Of a DNA stretch of 64,000 nucleotides, positions 31,201-43,899 are shown one piece after another; position 1 is the stretch's first letter; each line of letters starts with the position of its first letter. The notes under the pieces were generated by a model. It had not been told where the DNA came from. It worked only from the letters and a program-made list of their open reading frames with translations, and did no database searches. A program made the translations under genes and the position numbers. Source of the DNA: Chrysomallon squamiferum (Eukaryota > Mollusca > Gastropoda > Neomphalida > Peltospiridae). The stretch covers positions 6,206,901-6,270,900 of the forward strand of contig CM022665.1 in NCBI GenBank assembly GCA_012295275.1, read 5' to 3'.

Positions 31201-33006
31201 ATTTGAATTCTATGTGATTTTGTAATGTTACATAACAATGTAATTATACCATATTTTGATAATATCAGGTAAAGGGGTTTTTAGAAAAGGTGATATAATA
31301 CATGCGGTTTTTTTTTTTTTTTTAAATTTGTTATTTAAAGTATTAAAAAAAAAATAATGATAATGATAATTAAATTGGGTTAACATTAAATTTGCACCAT
31401 TAGTAATATTATAATAATATGTATCTAAAACAGTTTACTGGAACTTTAATAGATCTCAAATTATTAGTAATAAGAAAACAAAATATTTACGTTATTTTAT
31501 TTGCGGTTTCTGTTTTTCATCAAATAGGTTTGATTATTATGTGATATTGATGGGACATGATTACAAGTTTACAGTGGTTCTCTCTTTTGTTATTAATATG
31601 TTGTTGATTTGTTGATTGTGAAATACAACAAACATTGGTTTTTCTCTCAGATGGAACTACCAAGTGTTCCAGTCTTCATCAGTGTTAATGGTCTGTATGA
31701 TGTGGAGTACAGAATCGTTGCAGCGTGTCGGAATGGCTGCATTTATACTCTTAAAAGGTATTAATGACAATAAAATCTACAGTTAAAAAACACTAAAAAA
31801 ACAAACATTTAACTACACCTTTATCAACCTGTCTAAATGCATTTTGTGTATGTCAATACAATTATTTTATGTCTAGGTATCTAATCTTTACTACTAATAA
31901 AGTATAACAAAATAAACACAGGAGTAAGCATTATTATTGTTCTTTTCATTCTTTTTTCTTTTGTTATAATGTTATTTTGCATTTTAAATATTTGAAAGAA
32001 CAAAAATAAGGAAAATAACAAAAATGAAGAAAGAAAGAAAGTAAAAAAGGAAATTAATAATCCTTTTTAGACTGAGGATACAAATAACATTGTAATGTTT
32101 TATGCAATCTTATTACATTTTTTGTTTTATCAGATATGTTATAATTACTACTATTGTTATTCAGAGGAACAACTGAAGGAGCTAAGTACACAATAGAACT
32201 GAACTCACAGCCAGTTGGTCTGGAGAGAATCAACAAGAGTATTTATGTTGGATGCATGGACGAAACTATGCACTGTTTCACTTCAAAGGTATCTACTTTT
32301 TGGTTTTCTACATTTTAATCATTGGAAGTATATCATAGGAGGAGAATTACAACAACGTTTTATTATTTTATTACCAACATTCAATAAAATACATACATTT
32401 TTTTAAATGATATATTAATTAACATATTGAAATATATAAAGTTTTGTGTTATTTTTATATTAAAATTATGAACATTACTGTAATCGGGTTTTTTTTGTGG
32501 GGGTTTTTCAGGGAAAGAAACTGTGGACGATTAAGTTACCTGCCAGCATAACAACAATGGAAACAATTGATTACAAACCACGAGCCTTCACTGCCGTTCT
32601 GGTGGCTCTGAACAACTGTGAAGTGCACATTTATAAAGAAAAATATCTTGTTGATGTTATAAAAATGTCAGATGTTGTCACGGGAATGAAGTTTGGTAAA
32701 TTTGGCAGAGAAGATGGCACACTTGTTATGACTACTCGAGGTAAATATATTTTCAGTAATCATTTTCTTGATCATTGCTGTTTGCTACACCTTCTGTCCC
32801 CATAAAAATCTTAACAAAAAGAGATATATATTACAACAAAAAAACAACAAAAAAAACCCACTTTGAAATGACTAGTAAGTAGTGGAAGGATTATCAGTTG
32901 CATCAACTGGAAAAGTGTTTTTTCCTTTCAGATAGAAAAGATGACATTGTGAAAGGATATATCTTTATTACCTGGATTAAGATAGATCCATACATTCATA
33001 CTTATT

Positions 33007-33050
<44 letters not shown>

Positions 33051-33947
33051 TTTGCTCGAAATGTAGTTCAAATTAACTCTGAAAAAGAAAATTATAATAC
33101 TGATTTAAATCTAGTTTAAAACAGAAGATGTAACTAAGTAAAAGCTTTAGCAGAATGTTGTTTTGTTTTTCAGGTGGAGGTTTGTATGTGAAAATTCTCA
33201 AACGCAGTTCTCATTTTGAAGAGAAGAATCTGATATCGGGACCTCCTGCAGCTCAGAATGTCAAATTGAATGTTCCCAAGAAGACAAAGCTGTTTGTGGA
33301 TCAGACTCTGAGAGAAAGAGAAAATGCTGTTGGTAGGTGAAATGTCTTTATAAAACGTCTTTGGAGGTGTGTCGTAATACATTTTGTATATTTCCATATT
33401 AACATTTTATTGCTACTGGCAGTCAAAATTGCAGTCAGAACTTTTGAAGATATACTGGAACTGGTGTTTTCCATTTTATCATGTCATGTTGTACATGCAT
33501 AGAAATGTAACAAAATCTGTTATAGTGTTTTTCATTGTATGTTCATAAAAGGAAAAGTATTCTGTTTTGTGCTAAGACTGGTCCCTAGTAATAAATGTTA
33601 TGGAAATAATATAAAAGGTGTATGCATTATCAAGGAATTGTATTAAATCTTATTCTAATTTATCTTCTTTTTTTTCTTCTCAGTTTCATGTTTGAATCAT
33701 TTCTTTTTCTTTGTGCCACATTAATGTTTTGAATGTAATCAGACGTGATTATTATTAATTAAAATTTCAAATATCAAAGCGATTACAATTTAATGTTGTT
33801 ATTATTATTCATAAATATTGTCAGTTTCTAAAGTGACTTCCTGAAATAAAGTTGGTGAACAGCAATGCTGTGTTATTCACTGATGACACGTGGTAGATTA
33901 TAATGTCAAGAAAAACTGAAGCATGCAAGACAATTTGATATGTCAGG

Positions 33948-33994
<47 letters not shown>

Positions 33995-34302
33995 ATTGCA
34001 TTGCATATCACGACAACTAAATCAATAGCAATCTTCTTTTTTCGTTTTTTTCTTCTTGACTTCACTGATGTGATAAATTTAAGGATGGGCTTTGTGATTG
34101 GAATTTTTTTTTTTTTAATTCAAGGAAGCAGCTGTAACTCTGGTTTTCTGATTTCTCAAATGTGTCTTCAGACTGAGTAATTGTAGATCTGTTGGTTTGA
34201 GGCCTTGAAATAACAAGATCAATTTTATTTTGGAATTTGGATGCTATATTCAAGTCGGTCCCTGATATGATTGTATACAGCAGACTGATAAAAGAGAGAG
34301 AC

Positions 34303-34353
<51 letters not shown>

Positions 34354-37300
34354 CAGTGTATATGTAGATATATTTGTGTTTTATTTTCATTTATTAATGT
34401 TTAAAATATATTTTTTTTAAAGAAAAAAGTAAAGAATTAGTAAGAAGTTACATCTTTATGTTTATGTAGGTAATTGCAGTTCACCCTCTAACAGACTAAA
34501 ATGGGGTAAAATTTGACTGGATGTTAAAAATAGCACGAATATTAATATTAACAATGTTGAATATCATACAGAATTAAATTTACTTTAAATTCACAGTTTT
34601 TATTTTCCTGATAGGGAGCATGTTGGGTTTATTTTGCTGTCATTGTCAATGTACCAGAAATAAAAATGTTTTATATTCATAGAGTTCTTAGATAAAATAC
34701 AGAGCATGCACAGAACTTGTAGTCAGTATAAACAGAATACTGAGGTACTAAAGGAGACATGCGTCCAAATTTCAGTAGATTCAGGTAGATTTGTATTATT
34801 CCCAGAGTTTGTCTGGATCATCTGAAATCCAGCTAATACAGGACCATTACATGCAGAGTTGTGTGTATATATATTATGTTAATAAGGGAATGAAGTTAAC
34901 ATTACTGATAAATATATGTAAATTGCATGTTATATATATATAAATATGTTGATGGTGTGTGTGTGTGTGTGTTTACAGTTACAATATCTTTGTCTTTTTG
35001 TCCTGAAAGATTAAAAAAAAAAAAAAAAAAAGGCAAAGTCAGTAGAATATGACTTGATCATAATGTTACATAAGTTAGTGTTAATCCATGTCTCTATTTA
35101 TTTAGATAAAACAGATTTGGGAGATTGTATATTTAGTATTTTTATGTCAGAGGATTCATTGATTTTGTCCAGTACTAAGGAGGTAGAAGAAAAATACTTT
35201 TGTTTCCTTAACCATTTAAAAAATATTTAAATTGGAATTTAATTAGTTTAATTTAATATACAGATATCTTAATTTGCATCACAACAAGCATTATCTGTTT
35301 ATTCACAATGGTCATATTCTTAGCTTTTGTTTAACAAATACACAGATAATAATGATCTTCTCCTACATGTTTGAACTAATTATTACATACATCCACATTA
35401 AAAAACCGACAACCAACATGAATATTAACTAGAATTAAATTTGAATTTTCTTTTTCTTGGCATAAAACTTCCTTTTATTTACAAGTTCCTTAATTATTTA
35501 TGTTGAGAAATTTGTTTCCTGATAGCAAGTTATTTTCCTCTGTCTTTTGTTGTCAGAAATAGCCTGCCTCTGTCACAAAGCAGACTGGATTAATTATGTT
35601 GCAGTAGCTCTGGGCTTCAAATTGTCCGTCGGCTTTTATCTCAGGCAAATGTCAAAGGATTATTTCTGTGTAGCTGAAGCTCATTCATATTTTCTGAGAA
35701 AGTCTTATGAAAGGCATAATTATCTCCACCTGAAACTGTGATAGCTAGGCTGCTCATTATAATGGATGCTGATGTGGTCCTACATTTCACAAAAACAAGA
35801 CAAGATGTTAGTGCATTAGAAATTTGTAATGGCAGTAATTTGTTACCTTTCATCCTGCCAGATTTCTCTGTTTTTCACCAGTTTTTGACAGGTCTTCTAT
35901 TACATTTTTTTTTTTTTTTTTTTTTTCCTGAATGTTTTCAGCACACCTTTAAATATATTATTAACAATGAAGAGATTGTGAAAATATAATTTTTTATTTT
36001 TAGTCTTCAATTTTATATTTGATAAATACATGTATTTTCCTTCTTCTTTGTATAACTGAGAACATAATTATATTCATTTAGTTAATAATACATACACAAT
36101 TTTAGCTGTTTGAAATAATTGTCTTTATGATAAAGTTGAAATGGGAATATGCTTTTTTTTGGTGGGGGGGCACTATTACAGTAAAAGTCTATTCTTTGTA
36201 GTTCACTTTATTTAAGGCAAATTTAAAGCAAATAAGTGGTCTATTTGCAAGGCATACATACATGTATGATGAATATTAATGTATTTATTTTATAAAAAGA
36301 ATCATTAGATCACTGTTCATTTGGTCTTTTAATGGTTTTTAAACAAAATGTTCCTTAATAAATTTCTTTATATTAATTTTCAGTTTCAGTGTTCATTTTG
36401 TCTACAAAGTTAAAATTTACATTTAAAATATTATATTTAGAAAAATATTTTAAATTATCCTATAGTTAAAATGTCTTTGTAAATGAAGGTAAATAATAAA
36501 GTGTGGGTGAATGCTTAAGTTTTAGCTGATCATTGTTTTGTTTATTTTTTTCCTAATGAAACTCATTTTGTGTTGAAAATTACATTCACCGGAACAATCA
36601 GGCTCACATTTTTCTAAATTGATGGATCCACCCGAGAAAATTATTTAATGTTATTACCGATAATGAGCTTGACATTTATATAATTTACTGTTTGCAGAAA
36701 TGCATCGGACATTCCAAAGAGATTTGTATCTTCTTCGACTGAGAACAGCCAGAGATTATGTGAAAGCGTTAGAAAACAGCATGAATCCCGTCTCCTCAGA
36801 CCCCACTGATCCGATCAAGCTATCAGCACAGGTATTTGTTATGCTCCATACTGTGTATTGGAGAATTATGTCTGTTACAGATTCCATAGCTTTACCAGTC
36901 AGGTTGGTGTTAAAACCAACAAACCTATCTTTCTGCTGAATATAGCAGAATTCTCCCATCAGACAAACCAACAAGTGTAATCGTTTTCCTTAGACGTTAA
37001 TGTGAATCACAGTAAAATTGGATTGCTACTGTTAAAAATGTAAATGTTTACAGCAAGTTTGTTTAATATTTAGAGAATGTTTACACCAAGTCTGTTTAAT
37101 GTTTTGGAAAGAATTGGTGATGTGGACAAAACCATTATGTGGGGCATTATGTGCTTGTTTTAGATTCAAAACACACTGATCTTCAAATCTAAAATAGCCA
37201 CTGGACACCATTGACAGAATTATCTGTATGTTCTTTTATGAGGTGTCTGCAGACTTTAAATTTTGAGAGTTAGAACAAAAATAGTATCATTTCAGTGGGT

Positions 37301-39000
37301 ATTAATAAAATAATGAGTTTAAAATCTTTCTTATTTTTCTAATCTTGTGCCAGATTTTATTTATACAACAGTGAATGGTTGATGTGAAAATCGCACTTTA
37401 CAATTTTATAGATAAGATGAACTTTGCTGCAGCTTTGTCTGCATTTAAAAACTCTTTCTCCAGATTTATTTTTAATTAATGTAAATGTCAGAATATAATA
37501 ATAGGTTTTGATTTTTGTTTCCTTTTTTCTTGATGTTTCTTCTTTTGTCGTATATCTCACAGTATTTAGTTATTTTATTTACACTGTCATTACGTAGTTC
37601 TATTTTGAGCACACAAAATTAAACTAATTTGTTGTAATAATGTTGTAACACAATCATATGACATCCTGCCCTAGAGAGTCTTCTTTCTTCTTCTCAACAT
37701 TGATTTATTATCAGTTCAGAACAAAAATAAACGTCATTTTTTTTTCTTTCATCTCTCATCCCGATAATCTTTAAGAATTCAAAACAGATTGTGTTTTCTT
37801 TATTTTTTAAATATGTTTTTGAAAAGAAAACAATGATATACAATTGGTTAGAATTAATAATAATGATAATGATAATAATAATAATTATTATTATTATAAA
37901 TGTTATTATTATTTTTGTGGGTTTTTTCATGCTGTCGAGAGCTCACAATGACCATGCTTTATGTTTCTTTCTATTGTAAGTCATTATTAACTGAACCTGT
38001 TTAAGAAAATTTTGTTCCGTTGTTGTATTACAGGTTCAAGGTATAGGACCAACTTTTAAACTGACAATCAATCTTCAGAACACATCCCTGACAGTGCCAT
38101 CATCAAACCTTGTTGTGACCTTTGACTATGACAACAGTCTGTACTCATTCAGAAAAACATTCATCCAGGTCTGAAACTATGATCACATTGTGATATTGTC
38201 TTAATTCTCATGACACTTATCGTACTGTTTATTTAATTATTCTACCATAAACAGAGATAATATATTCCAACACTTTTTTGTTTTAAATATTTCTATTGCA
38301 ATACTTATTTCAGTCTTAATTCACATGATTTTCAACATACTATTTATGTAATTAATGTACCATATACAGAGATAATATATTCCAACATTTCTTTTTATAA
38401 ATATTTACCAGTAATATTAATAGTTTAACTTTTCTGGTCCTGAACAATTCATAGTAATTTAAAAAAATATATATTATAAATTCAGAATTCACATAAAATT
38501 AGATTTGAAAATGTCTCCATATGTACCACTGTAACAATTTTAGATAATCTGATAGAAAATCTGAGCGCTTTTAATTGTAGGTTCCAATGCTTGTGCCAGG
38601 ACTCAACTATTCATTTGATACATTCATTGACTGCTTAAATGACAAAGGCATATCTGACAGCATAAAGGTAACACTTTATAAGTAACACACCAAGTTGTTT
38701 TTTTATGGTAGTATTACAGTAAAAGAAAGTTGTTTTATTCTGTATCTGTTCGAAATAATTGTCTTTATGATAAAATTTATATGGGAATATGCTTGTTGCA
38801 TCTATTTTTTTTTTTTTTTTTTATGGCTTTTTTTTTTTAAATTGGTCAATTTGGAATTGTTTTCATTCTTCCTTTTTTTCTTATTATTTTTAAACATATT
38901 TGAGCTTTATAATAGTATGTTTATTATGCTGACGTTACTTCTTAAATGCTTAATATTTGTTCTTAAACAAACATTTTTAAGAATACAACATATTTTTAAC

Positions 39001-39031
<31 letters not shown>

Positions 39032-39125
39032 ATTTCAGGTGTATGTTTTAAAACAAGGCCGAAGCATTCCCATTGTGACAGGAGTGATAAGCATGCCAGT
39101 CAGTGAAAGTATAGTTGTTGTGTGA
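26760..39125 (+). CDS. BBS1: Bardet-Biedl syndrome 1 protein, BBSome subunit
   Basis: Complete gene, 15 coding exons, 597 aa (human about 593). Exons: 26760-26812, 28287-28462, 28786-28875, 29264-29388, 29609-29655, 29973-30081, 30582-30713, 31651-31757, 32165-32288, 32512-32740, 33174-33332, 36698-36831, 38034-38168, 38581-38667, 39039-39125. All phases agree. BBS1 is part of the BBSome, the Arl6/BBS3-recruited coat that carries membrane proteins in and out of cilia. Known architecture: N-terminal beta propeller and C-terminal gamma-adaptin-ear-like domain. Seen here: [20 protein letters not shown] near the N-terminus, [15 protein letters not shown] and [20 protein letters not shown] in the propeller, [17 protein letters not shown] in the linker, and a beta-rich C-terminus ending [20 protein letters not shown]. 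Introns 1, 11 and 12 are long. Intron 7 carries a hAT-like MITE. Confidence 0.97.
30858..31166. mobile_element. hAT-like MITE in BBS1 intron 7
   Basis: The ends are inverted: left GGTTTTCAA...CGCGACCCC, and right (other strand) GGTTTTCAACCTGGGGGTCA. These resemble the widespread hAT ends GGTTCTCAAnCTG...GGTCGCGACCCC. The 8-bp GCCTAAAT flanks both sides (30858-30865 and 31159-31166), the duplication length typical of hAT. The element is about 293 bp and has no transposase, so it is non-autonomous. Confidence 0.75.
33009..33048. repeat. GT microsatellite in BBS1 intron 10
   Basis: About 20 TG units. Confidence 0.95.
33949..33993. repeat. Poly-T run in BBS1 intron 11
   Basis: About 45 consecutive T. 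Confidence 0.95.
34307..34350. repeat. TG microsatellite in BBS1 intron 11
   Basis: About 22 TG units. Confidence 0.95.
35547..35890. promoter_or_regulatory. High-complexity block in BBS1 intron 11, candidate enhancer
   Basis: About 340 bp stand out from the AT-repeat background: no microsatellite, open frames on both strands, and several homeodomain-type sites (GGATTAATTATG at 35587, AAAGGATTA at 35655, CATAATTATC, TCATTATAATGG). No splice sites or protein features support an exon. Regulatory function is inference only. Confidence 0.25.
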
Positions 39126-39407
39126 TTTAACCACAAGTAATAAGAATCAGGAATTTTAGACTTACAATTATTTAATAACATCAACAGAATCCATTATATT
39201 TTTTATTACATTTCATCATTCCCAAGTTTATTACACTATACAACAGTTTAAATATTATGGCTAATATTTAGCTGGAAGAGGAAGCAGTCATTAAATGCAT
39301 AAAAGGTAGATACTTAAAGTGTATCTTTGTTGGATGTGCAATTGGCCTAATATATTTTGTATCACTGTCAAGTTATTGTTTAGTTCTTCTGATCAGTCTT
39401 TGCTAAT

Positions 39408-39413
39408 AATAAA
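39408..39413 (+). terminator. Polyadenylation signal of BBS1
   Basis: AATAAA about 280 bp after the stop codon, followed by A/T-rich DNA. Another candidate is at about 40762. Confidence 0.5.
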
Positions 39414-39533
39414 GAATGACGGTTCCCTATGACATTGATATTCTCAATTGTATCATGATGTTGCAGGTAAAACAGTCACTTCAGTGTTTACACACATACA
39501 CACTGTAAATGAGAATATCAACCTCCTTTTATC

Positions 39534-39536
<3 letters not shown>

Positions 39537-39577
<41 letters not shown>
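39537..39577. repeat. AC microsatellite
   Basis: About 20 AC units. Confidence 0.95.
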
Positions 39578-39580
<3 letters not shown>

Positions 39581-40851
39581 TTTTTCATTATTATTTTTAA
39601 TGTTTGTGTTGTTTGTTACCAAAGGTACACTTTATCCTCTGTATAAATAATTAATTAAAGACCTTTGTTACAATGTAAAAAAAAAGTCTTTGTTAATTGT
39701 GTTAATTTTCAAAACATGCTTCAGTAATTACTTGCGAGTGTTAATCAGTGCTGATTTATTCAGTGTGACTGTAGAAAGGCAGGTGACAGATTTCCTGTCT
39801 CCACACATTAGTATACACATACAGTGTAAATTAAAAGACAGATGATAGAATAACATGTTTTGTGGTGATTACAAAAATCACTATTCCACTTATCTGTTAT
39901 TAAGAAAATCTTTTAACTTAAATTTTATAAATAATTTTTTTTTTTTTTTTAAAGTCTTTTTCAGATGTAATTGTTTTGTGGATAATTTTTATTTTATTTT
40001 TTCTTTCTGTCTTTATTTCTTTTTTTTTTATTATTATTTTTTTTTATTTTATTTATTTTTTTATTATTAAAATTTTTTTTATTATTATTTAACTATACAA
40101 TTTGAATAGTACTTCAAATAATTAATTTATAAATGACTTTTACTAAAGGCAGATACAGATTAAGTAAAAATACTGTCAAAATCAAACATGGGCTGTTTAC
40201 TGGTAATTTGTCATCTGTCACTATGATAAAATGTTATTATTAGTTTAATGTAATGCTCTGCAGCCATTGTTAATTTTTATCAGAATTAATTTTCTTCTTT
40301 GCTGCCAATAAGAAATGGACACATATGCACACAGTCATGTCTCCACATGTGTATACATCATGAGTATTTGTTGATGAATATATATTTTTATTTAATTAAT
40401 CGAATTTCAGACAAAGAAATGTCTGCAGAAATGCACATTTTAAAAAGAAATAATCAATTAAACTTTGTTAAGAGAAATTGCATTGTGCTACAGCCTGCAT
40501 TATGAGCTTCAGTCATTCGCTGAGGGTGGAAAGTCAAAATGATGAATATGTTAAAAACTAAGACCAGTGGAAATAAGAAAATTTGAAGGAAAAAAAAATA
40601 AAAAATTTACTTTTTTAATGAATCCAGCAAAATCATTTTGAAAATTGCAATTTTTCTTTTACAGTGTTTTTAAATGTAATAATACTGATATGATAATTAA
40701 TGTAATATTACCTTTATAATTTGTTGTTTGAGTATTTATTGTCAAATACTGCAAGTTAAATAATAAAAATATATTACAAAATGTCAGTTGGTTTCTTTAT
40801 TCTTACAAAATATACTTTTATTATAGACAAATTAATAATGGACAAAATGTG

Positions 40852-40882
<31 letters not shown>

Positions 40883-42130
40883 ATATTTATTTAATATTTA
40901 TTTATTTATTACTTCTTTTTTTTTTTTTTTTGTCTCCAGTAATCTGTGGTTATAGCACAGAACAGAGGCATACAAGTCACAGATTTATTTCACCTCATTT
41001 ATCTTTATCCATTTCTAGCCAGTGTTTCATGGAGGTTTATCAAAGTCTGTGATACCTGCCTTCGTATATTATACAATCGAGTGCCTAGTTGTTATTAAAA
41101 GAATAAATAATGATTAATCTTTAACAGCATTTGTAATACCATATAAATAGTAAATTAAAATATGTTTATTGCATTATTAAATAAAATTTTGTCCTATCCA
41201 AAATGATTTAACAATTACCAGAAAGTATTTAACATGGAACAAAAGTTGAGATATACTATTCATTTCTTTGTCCCATTTTTAATTGTTTTTTTATATATAT
41301 ATTTTTTTTAATCTAAACATATCTTATATTTATTTACTTACTGACTGACTGACTTACTTATTTATGATGATGATGATGTTTATAATGTCTGGTCTTTTTT
41401 GGTTTTGGCTTGTCGGTTTCTTTCCCAGTATATCTATTATTTTTTCAGAAGCACTGAGAAGAATGATTTAATTACAGGTTTGCACTGTAATCGGAAAATA
41501 AAAGTTTAATGAACAACCCATCAATATTCCTTACTTAAAATAACATGAACTGATGTATTTAATTTTCAGTCTTTTGGAAGTGTGCTTAGAATTCTGTCAG
41601 TACAAGAAATTGTGTCAAATTTTAAAACAACAGCCATTTAATTAACATTACAATGGACAGGTATTTTCATCTTTTGTTATTGATAAACCCATTCACTTCT
41701 ATATGTATATATGTACATGGGTGTACATGGGTGTGTGTGTGTGTGTGTGTAAGTTTGTCCTGTCTATATATATTATGACAGGATTACAGTGACAATAACT
41801 TTAAGGAGTATTCACAGCTCAGTACAAACTTGATAGATATAATACTTAAAGACGGTTGTAAATAAATCCACTTCTTCCTTGTACTTCTTGCATGAAACTT
41901 AGTAGGGCAGTTACAACAAGAAGTCATCAACAGCAGATCCTGCTATCTGGAAGAGAGGCTGTGTGTCTGGTGACATATTGTTCAAGATGTTTTCATTACA
42001 AATAATAAAAAATAAAATCTTGTGAAGTGTTTCACACACCCTATAACCATATGACTGACAATACTTCTAACTGTTAACAAACAAAATGTTAAAGTGCTGA
42101 TTCAACATAAATTTTACTTCTTATATATAT

Positions 42131-42132
<2 letters not shown>

Positions 42133-42174
<42 letters not shown>
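42133..42174. repeat. Poly-T run
   Basis: About 40 consecutive T, following a TA tract. Confidence 0.95.
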
Positions 42175-42179
<5 letters not shown>

Positions 42180-42481
42180 TTTTTTATGTCAGTAGCTGCT
42201 TTGTCTTTACTTTCAAGAGTTACAGCATAATGAATTACTTCTAATGAATAAAACATGTTTTTGCATCATAGCATGCTTAAATGACGTAATTATCAGTAAT
42301 ATATAATTTATAATACATTTATGGCTGTCAAGGTGTCACTGTAAATTATGTAATTAAGCGATCCATGTAGTAAATCTGAAAAGCCACAAATATTTTTTTG
42401 TCACTGAGAAATACTCCTATAAAAATTTGTTTAATCCCTTCCATCACTTTATTTTGTTTCTCACAAAAACAAAATTAATTA

Positions 42482-42482
<1 letters not shown>

Positions 42483-42566
<84 letters not shown>
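42483..42566. repeat. AAT tract running into ATT tract (palindrome)
   Basis: About 12 AAT units directly followed by about 15 ATT units, forming a nearly perfect inverted repeat that could fold as a hairpin over 70 nt. Confidence 0.95.
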
Positions 42567-42567
<1 letters not shown>

Positions 42568-42929
42568 CTGGATTGAAAGTTTTGCAGTGTCAATACATTG
42601 TACTGTTCTATACACGATACTTTTCCCAGTTTTTCCTGAAAAACACAGCTAGTCATTGGCACTGTTTTAAGATATTTCAATTATAACGTAATAGCTGATA
42701 TAATAATCCTAATTATGTTTGTATTTTTTGACTTGTGAAAGGTGAGGTTGTGGTGAATGTTTATAAATATACTTGCTTCACACTGCAAAACAAATTAGTG
42801 ATACTTGGAGTATCAACTTATCTTAATTAAAAATTGCGAAGCAAGAAGTTCATTATGTTATGAAAGTTGGTGATCATTAACACGTTTTTTTTATTTGTTA
42901 AAAAACATATATATAATAGTAATACTTAT

Positions 42930-43120
42930 GCAAGACGGGAAGTCCACTCCCACATTCATGGGCTACTGTTACCAATTATCAGCAATCCTTTTTAAGTTTT
43001 ATTTGCGCACTGACTTGGAGGTAAAAACATATAAACCGCTGATACAGCCATTGCGGAAACAGGAAATTGCCCAAATGGGCTACCCGCATGTGATCATGTG
43101 ATAGATTGAACGACCCCAAA
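42930..43120. mobile_element. Degenerate SINE-like fragment
   Basis: The strings TTCATGGGCTAC, ATCAGCAATCCTTTTTAAG and GAAATTGCCCAAATGGGCTAC occur in the same order and spacing as in a tRNA-derived SINE I recall from mollusc genomes (TTCATGGGCTACTC...AGCAGCAAGGGATC...GAAATAGCCCAATGGGC). The copy is strongly mutated and lacks a clear tRNA-like end. Confidence 0.5.
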
Positions 43121-43521
43121 CGTGCTGTAATTATACACTTTACATCCCATTTGCTAAATTCATAAAAGTTGTTATAATTTACAAATTATAGATAAATAAT
43201 TCTTACATCTGGGATGTCTTATATTTGATTATTCCATTAATTACGTGTATAGAAGACTTCTTCAGTTCCTTATATATAAACATACATACATACATACATA
43301 TATATATACATACACACACACACACACACATCTTTATATACAGGAGTTTTATCTTGCGGATGCAGTTAAATGTTCGGAATGTTATGTTTTGTAATTTATG
43401 TTTAGAGAATTATTCTGATTTTGTTAAGACACCATTTAAATATTGATTTTTAATTATTTAATGTAAACTAATGGTGTTTCTTTTCTTTTCTTTTCTAATT
43501 CCCAATGAATATTTTCGGCAG

Positions 43522-43555
43522 AGCCCGGGGGAAATTACTAGTGATGATTTAACAG
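43522..43555 (+). other. Possible micro-exon upstream of the signal-peptide exon
   Basis: A 34-bp GC-richer stretch bordered by tttcggcag and by gtacac, reading SPGEITSDDLT in one frame. It could be a 5' exon of the gene at 43829, but there is no other support. Confidence 0.2.
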
Positions 43556-43828
43556 GTACACTGATCATTGACAGTTTTGTTATTGAGACTAAATTTATCT
43601 TACAAATTTGATTTCTGCCACATTTTCTTAACGAGAAGATATTGTTATTTTCTATATTTTAATGCATGTAAATTATCGTGTTCTCCAAATATAGGAGATA
43701 TTGATTTTTAAAATAATAAACCTATTAGAAAGTGTGTACTATATTACTTACAAAACGTTATCAGCATCCATTATTTCGCCATATATTTAATGGAAATTTA
43801 AAGTGATTTGTCAACAGTGATCACTGAA

Positions 43829-43898
43829 ATGGAGTACGCGTTCCTTATTTTTTTGGTTTGCAGTTTATATCCGATTTCTGCATGGAGACATTTATTAG
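43829..43898 (+). CDS. Signal-peptide exon of an otherwise unidentified secreted protein
   Basis: ATG at 43829 begins MEYAFLIFLVCSLYPISAWR, a short hydrophobic core followed by a plausible cleavage site after SAW or SA. The frame ends at a donor (TTATTAG|gtatac) in phase 1, the same phase as the signal-peptide exon of the Cys-repeat gene at 54.3 kb. An acceptor (gtcaacag) lies before the ATG at 43817. No downstream exon in phase 1 could be picked out: a candidate at 46126-46198 (contains MFYFPDRGNRFEYSF) starts in the wrong phase, and one at 45400 is hydrophobic and lacks a donor. It may be a broken gene or one with exons I missed. Confidence 0.4.
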
Positions 43899-43899
43899 G

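Larger units (their letters stand above)
39430..42900. other. Intergenic, low-complexity DNA
   Basis: Contains an AC tract (39537-39577), T-rich tracts (39940-40085, 40852-40930), a 40-nt poly-T (42133-42174) and the AAT/ATT palindrome at 42483-42566. No gene recognised. Confidence 0.6.

Noticed and set aside
36756-36974. Minus-strand ORF over BBS1 exon 12
   Set aside because: Shadow of the real exon on the plus strand, which has acceptor, donor and family match.
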